Of a stretch of DNA of 64,000 bases, positions 62,335-64,000 are shown one piece after another. The stretch's first letter is position 1, and every line of letters starts with the position of its first letter. The DNA comes from Actinomadura graeca. GTDB taxonomy: Bacteria > Actinomycetota > Actinomycetes > Streptosporangiales > Streptosporangiaceae. The stretch covers positions 8,880,774 to 8,944,773 of the forward strand of contig NZ_CP059572.1 in NCBI RefSeq assembly GCF_019175365.1, written 5' to 3'. The notes under the pieces are model-generated. The model was not told the DNA's origin. It worked only from the letters and a program-made list of their open reading frames with translations, and made no database searches. The translations under genes were made by a program, and so were the position numbers.

Positions 62335-63717
62335 ATGCCCGAGTCCTCCCGCCGTCCCGCCCGCCGGCTCCCGCGCCGCGACCTGCTCGCCGGAGCCGCC
62401 GCCTTCGCCGGCTTCGCCACGGTGGGCCTGCTCCCCGGAGCGGCCGCCGCCGCGACCCGGCAGCGTCCGGGAGCCCTGCGCGCCCCCGCCCTCGGCACCG
62501 GCGACAAGGCCGTCGTCGCCCGCGTCGACGCCCGGCGCGCGCTCCGCCATCTGCGGGTGCTCAGCGACGACATCGGCTGGCGCGTCGCCGGCACCCGCCG
62601 CGAGCACCAAGCCGCCCGCTACATCGCCGACGAGCTGCGCGACCTCGACTACGACGTCGAGCTGCAGCCGTTCCCCGTCCCCGACAAGAAGCTGGCCGAG
62701 CTGCGCGCCGGCGACGAGCACTGGCAGAGCGCCGCCGCCGCCAACGGCGCCGCCGGCCGCGCGCGCGGCCCGATCACCGACCTCGGCGCCGTCACCGAGG
62801 TCACCGCCGACCTGACCGGGCGGATCGCGCTGTTCACCCGCGTCCCCAACAAGGAGCCCGACCAGGCCGGGGCCGCCGCCGCCAAGGGCGCCCTCGCCGT
62901 CCTGATCGTCAACGTGCGCAGCGAGACCTACCCCGAGCGCAAGGCCGCGTCGTTCTCCCCGTCCCTGCCCGAGGCGGTCCCCGTGCCCGTGCTCGGCCTC
63001 GCCGAGCACCACGGCGCGCTGATCCGCGCGGGCATCCGCCGGCTGTCGCTGGAGGTCACCGCGCACACCGGGCTGACCTCCTACAACGTGCTCGCCGAAC
63101 GCCGCGCCACGCTGCCCAACCCCGGCGGCCGGGCGGTCATCGTCAGCGCCCACTACGACAGCGTCCCCGGCTCGCCCGGCGGCAACGACGACGGCAGCGG
63201 CACCGTGCTGTGCATGGAGCTGGCCCGCGCCCTGCGCCGCCTGCCCACGCAGCAGGACCTGCGGTTCTGCCTGTGGGGCGCGGAGGAGCTCGGCCTCGTC
63301 GGGGCGCGGCACTACGTCAAGCAGCTCGACGACGCGGCGGCCGCCCGCATCACCGGCTGCTTCCAGAACGACATGGTCGCCACCAGCCATCCGCCCGCGG
63401 GCACCTACTGGCTGCTGTCGGTCGACGGCAAGCCGAACACCACCACGGACGCCATCGCCGCCGCCGCCGAGCGCCTCGGCTACACCGGCCAGACCAAGGG
63501 GCCCACCGCCCGCGGCTCCAGCGACCACGAGGCGTTCTTCGAGCGCGGGATCGCCGCGGGGAACTTCAGCTGGCGCGGCGGCGAGGCCCCGAGCCAGCTC
63601 GAACCCGTCTACCACACCCCCGAGGACACCGTCAGCGGCAACGTCAGCCTCCAGCGCCTCCAGGTGTCGCTGGAGCTGATCGGCTGCGCCGCCTACGACG
63701 TGGCCCGGCGCCGCTGA
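62335..63717 (+). CDS. Secreted M28 family zinc peptidase
   Basis: A 460-residue exported aminopeptidase; ATG 62335 follows GAGGAGA. The signal is of Tat type (RRLPRRDLLAGAAAFAGFA). A PA-like insert covers about residues 110-250. The zinc ligands are all visible: VSAHYDSVPG, GNDDGSGTV, WGAEELGLVG (Glu pair), QNDMVA and YHTPEDTVS. It would release amino acids from extracellular peptides. The gene is followed by the start of an adenylation-domain gene after 120 bp. Confidence 0.92.
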   Translation: MPESSRRPARRLPRRDLLAGAAAFAGFATVGLLPGAAAAATRQRPGALRAPALGTGDKAVVARVDARRALRHLRVLSDDIGWRVAGTRREHQAARYIADELRDLDYDVELQPFPVPDKKLAELRAGDEHWQSAAAANGAAGRARGPITDLGAVTEVTADLTGRIALFTRVPNKEPDQAGAAAAKGALAVLIVNVRSETYPERKAASFSPSLPEAVPVPVLGLAEHHGALIRAGIRRLSLEVTAHTGLTSYNVLAERRATLPNPGGRAVIVSAHYDSVPGSPGGNDDGSGTVLCMELARALRRLPTQQDLRFCLWGAEELGLVGARHYVKQLDDAAAARITGCFQNDMVATSHPPAGTYWLLSVDGKPNTTTDAIAAAAERLGYTGQTKGPTARGSSDHEAFFERGIAAGNFSWRGGEAPSQLEPVYHTPEDTVSGNVSLQRLQVSLELIGCAAYDVARRR

Positions 63718-63837
63718 CCCCCGCGCCCGGTGACGGGAGCGGCGCGCACCGTCACCGGGACGTTCACGGGCGTCGAGTACAGTGTCCGGTTTGGCGGGTG
63801 GAAGAGGACCGCCGATCGCCTGGACACCGGGGGAAAT

Positions 63838-64000
63838 TTGCGTCCGCTTCTGACCGATGCCGACCGCGCCGTCTTCCGCTCGGCGGGCGGCGCGCCGCCC
63901 GCGCGCACGCTGCTGGACGTGCTCGACGCGACCGTGCTGCGGCATCCGTACGCGCCCGCGCTCGACGACGGCGCGTCCCGCCTCGACTACGCCGGCCTGC
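63838..64000 (+). CDS. Start of adenylation-domain (NRPS-like) protein, cut by window edge
   Basis: A TTG start at 63838 preceded by GGGGG gives RPLLTDADRAVFRSAGG, then ARTLLDVLDATVLRHPYAPALDDGASRLDYAGL. The second part is the entry of an AMP-binding/NRPS adenylation domain (compare LLDVLxxTxxxHPDxxAL and LTYxEL in Pls/PosA-type synthetases). Only 54 codons are visible, so product class is tentative. The frame remains open at 64000. Confidence 0.6.
   Translation, partial: MRPLLTDADRAVFRSAGGAPPARTLLDVLDATVLRHPYAPALDDGASRLDYAGL

Overview
The window is very GC-rich, with strong third-position G/C bias, many GTG starts and dense short-spaced operons. The gene content points to a mycelial actinomycete, probably Thermomonosporaceae (Actinomadura or a relative): F420-type LLM oxidoreductase, GpgS, RamB next to isocitrate lyase, geosmin-like volatile terpenes, a GPGG small membrane protein and a Pls/PosA-like NRPS start. 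The genus is inferred from content only. No tRNA, rRNA, CRISPR array or insertion sequence was seen. The region looks like chromosomal arm: catabolic, regulatory and secreted proteins around a few core genes (trpEG, aceA, thyX, gpgS).

0-12 kb: a secreted coiled-coil cell-wall protein, a Gfo/Idh/MocA oxidoreductase, then a two-gene signalling unit (receiver domain fused to a flavoprotein, plus a soluble cyclic-nucleotide-domain histidine kinase). Next come a class II aldolase divergent from a PucR regulator, an LLM oxidoreductase with an SMR pump, an AraC regulator, an unknown protein and an aldehyde dehydrogenase. 12-24 kb: a secreted TAP-type hydrolase, two small paralogous-domain proteins with a large membrane protein, a three-gene ABC-2 exporter, an M1 peptidase, and isocitrate lyase divergent from a RamB-type regulator.

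25-39 kb: GpgS and an acyl-CoA dehydrogenase, then a leftward operon of glycosyltransferase, membrane protein, SigE-type sigma factor and a likely anti-sigma. A GH20 hexosaminidase follows, preceded by an AT-rich near-palindrome. Then come a DUF3311/monocarboxylate symporter pair, a deleted VOC gene, and the fused anthranilate synthase with a trp attenuator (MRTATFQWWWRC leader plus terminator).

39-54 kb: a GPGG small membrane protein, an SDR, the two-gene 2-methylisoborneol pathway (GPP C-methyltransferase and cyclase) without its usual encapsulin/cNMP-binding neighbour, a WYL regulator, an adenosine deaminase, a DUF1266 protein and a beta-helix protein. A leftward operon of vanadium-haloperoxidase-like enzyme, ECF sigma factor and Rieske protein follows; the Rieske protein has the topology of an anti-sigma factor. 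Then ThyX with an unusual signature spacing, an XRE regulator with a palindromic operator, and a flavohaemoglobin-like protein.

54-64 kb: a probable catabolic island (C26 gamma-glutamyl hydrolase, alpha/beta hydrolase, enoyl-CoA hydratase, MFS importer, aldehyde dehydrogenase, TetR), a degenerate orphan ABC ATPase next to a duplicated hairpin repeat, an SDR, a secreted M28 peptidase, and the first 54 codons of an adenylation-domain protein cut by the window edge.
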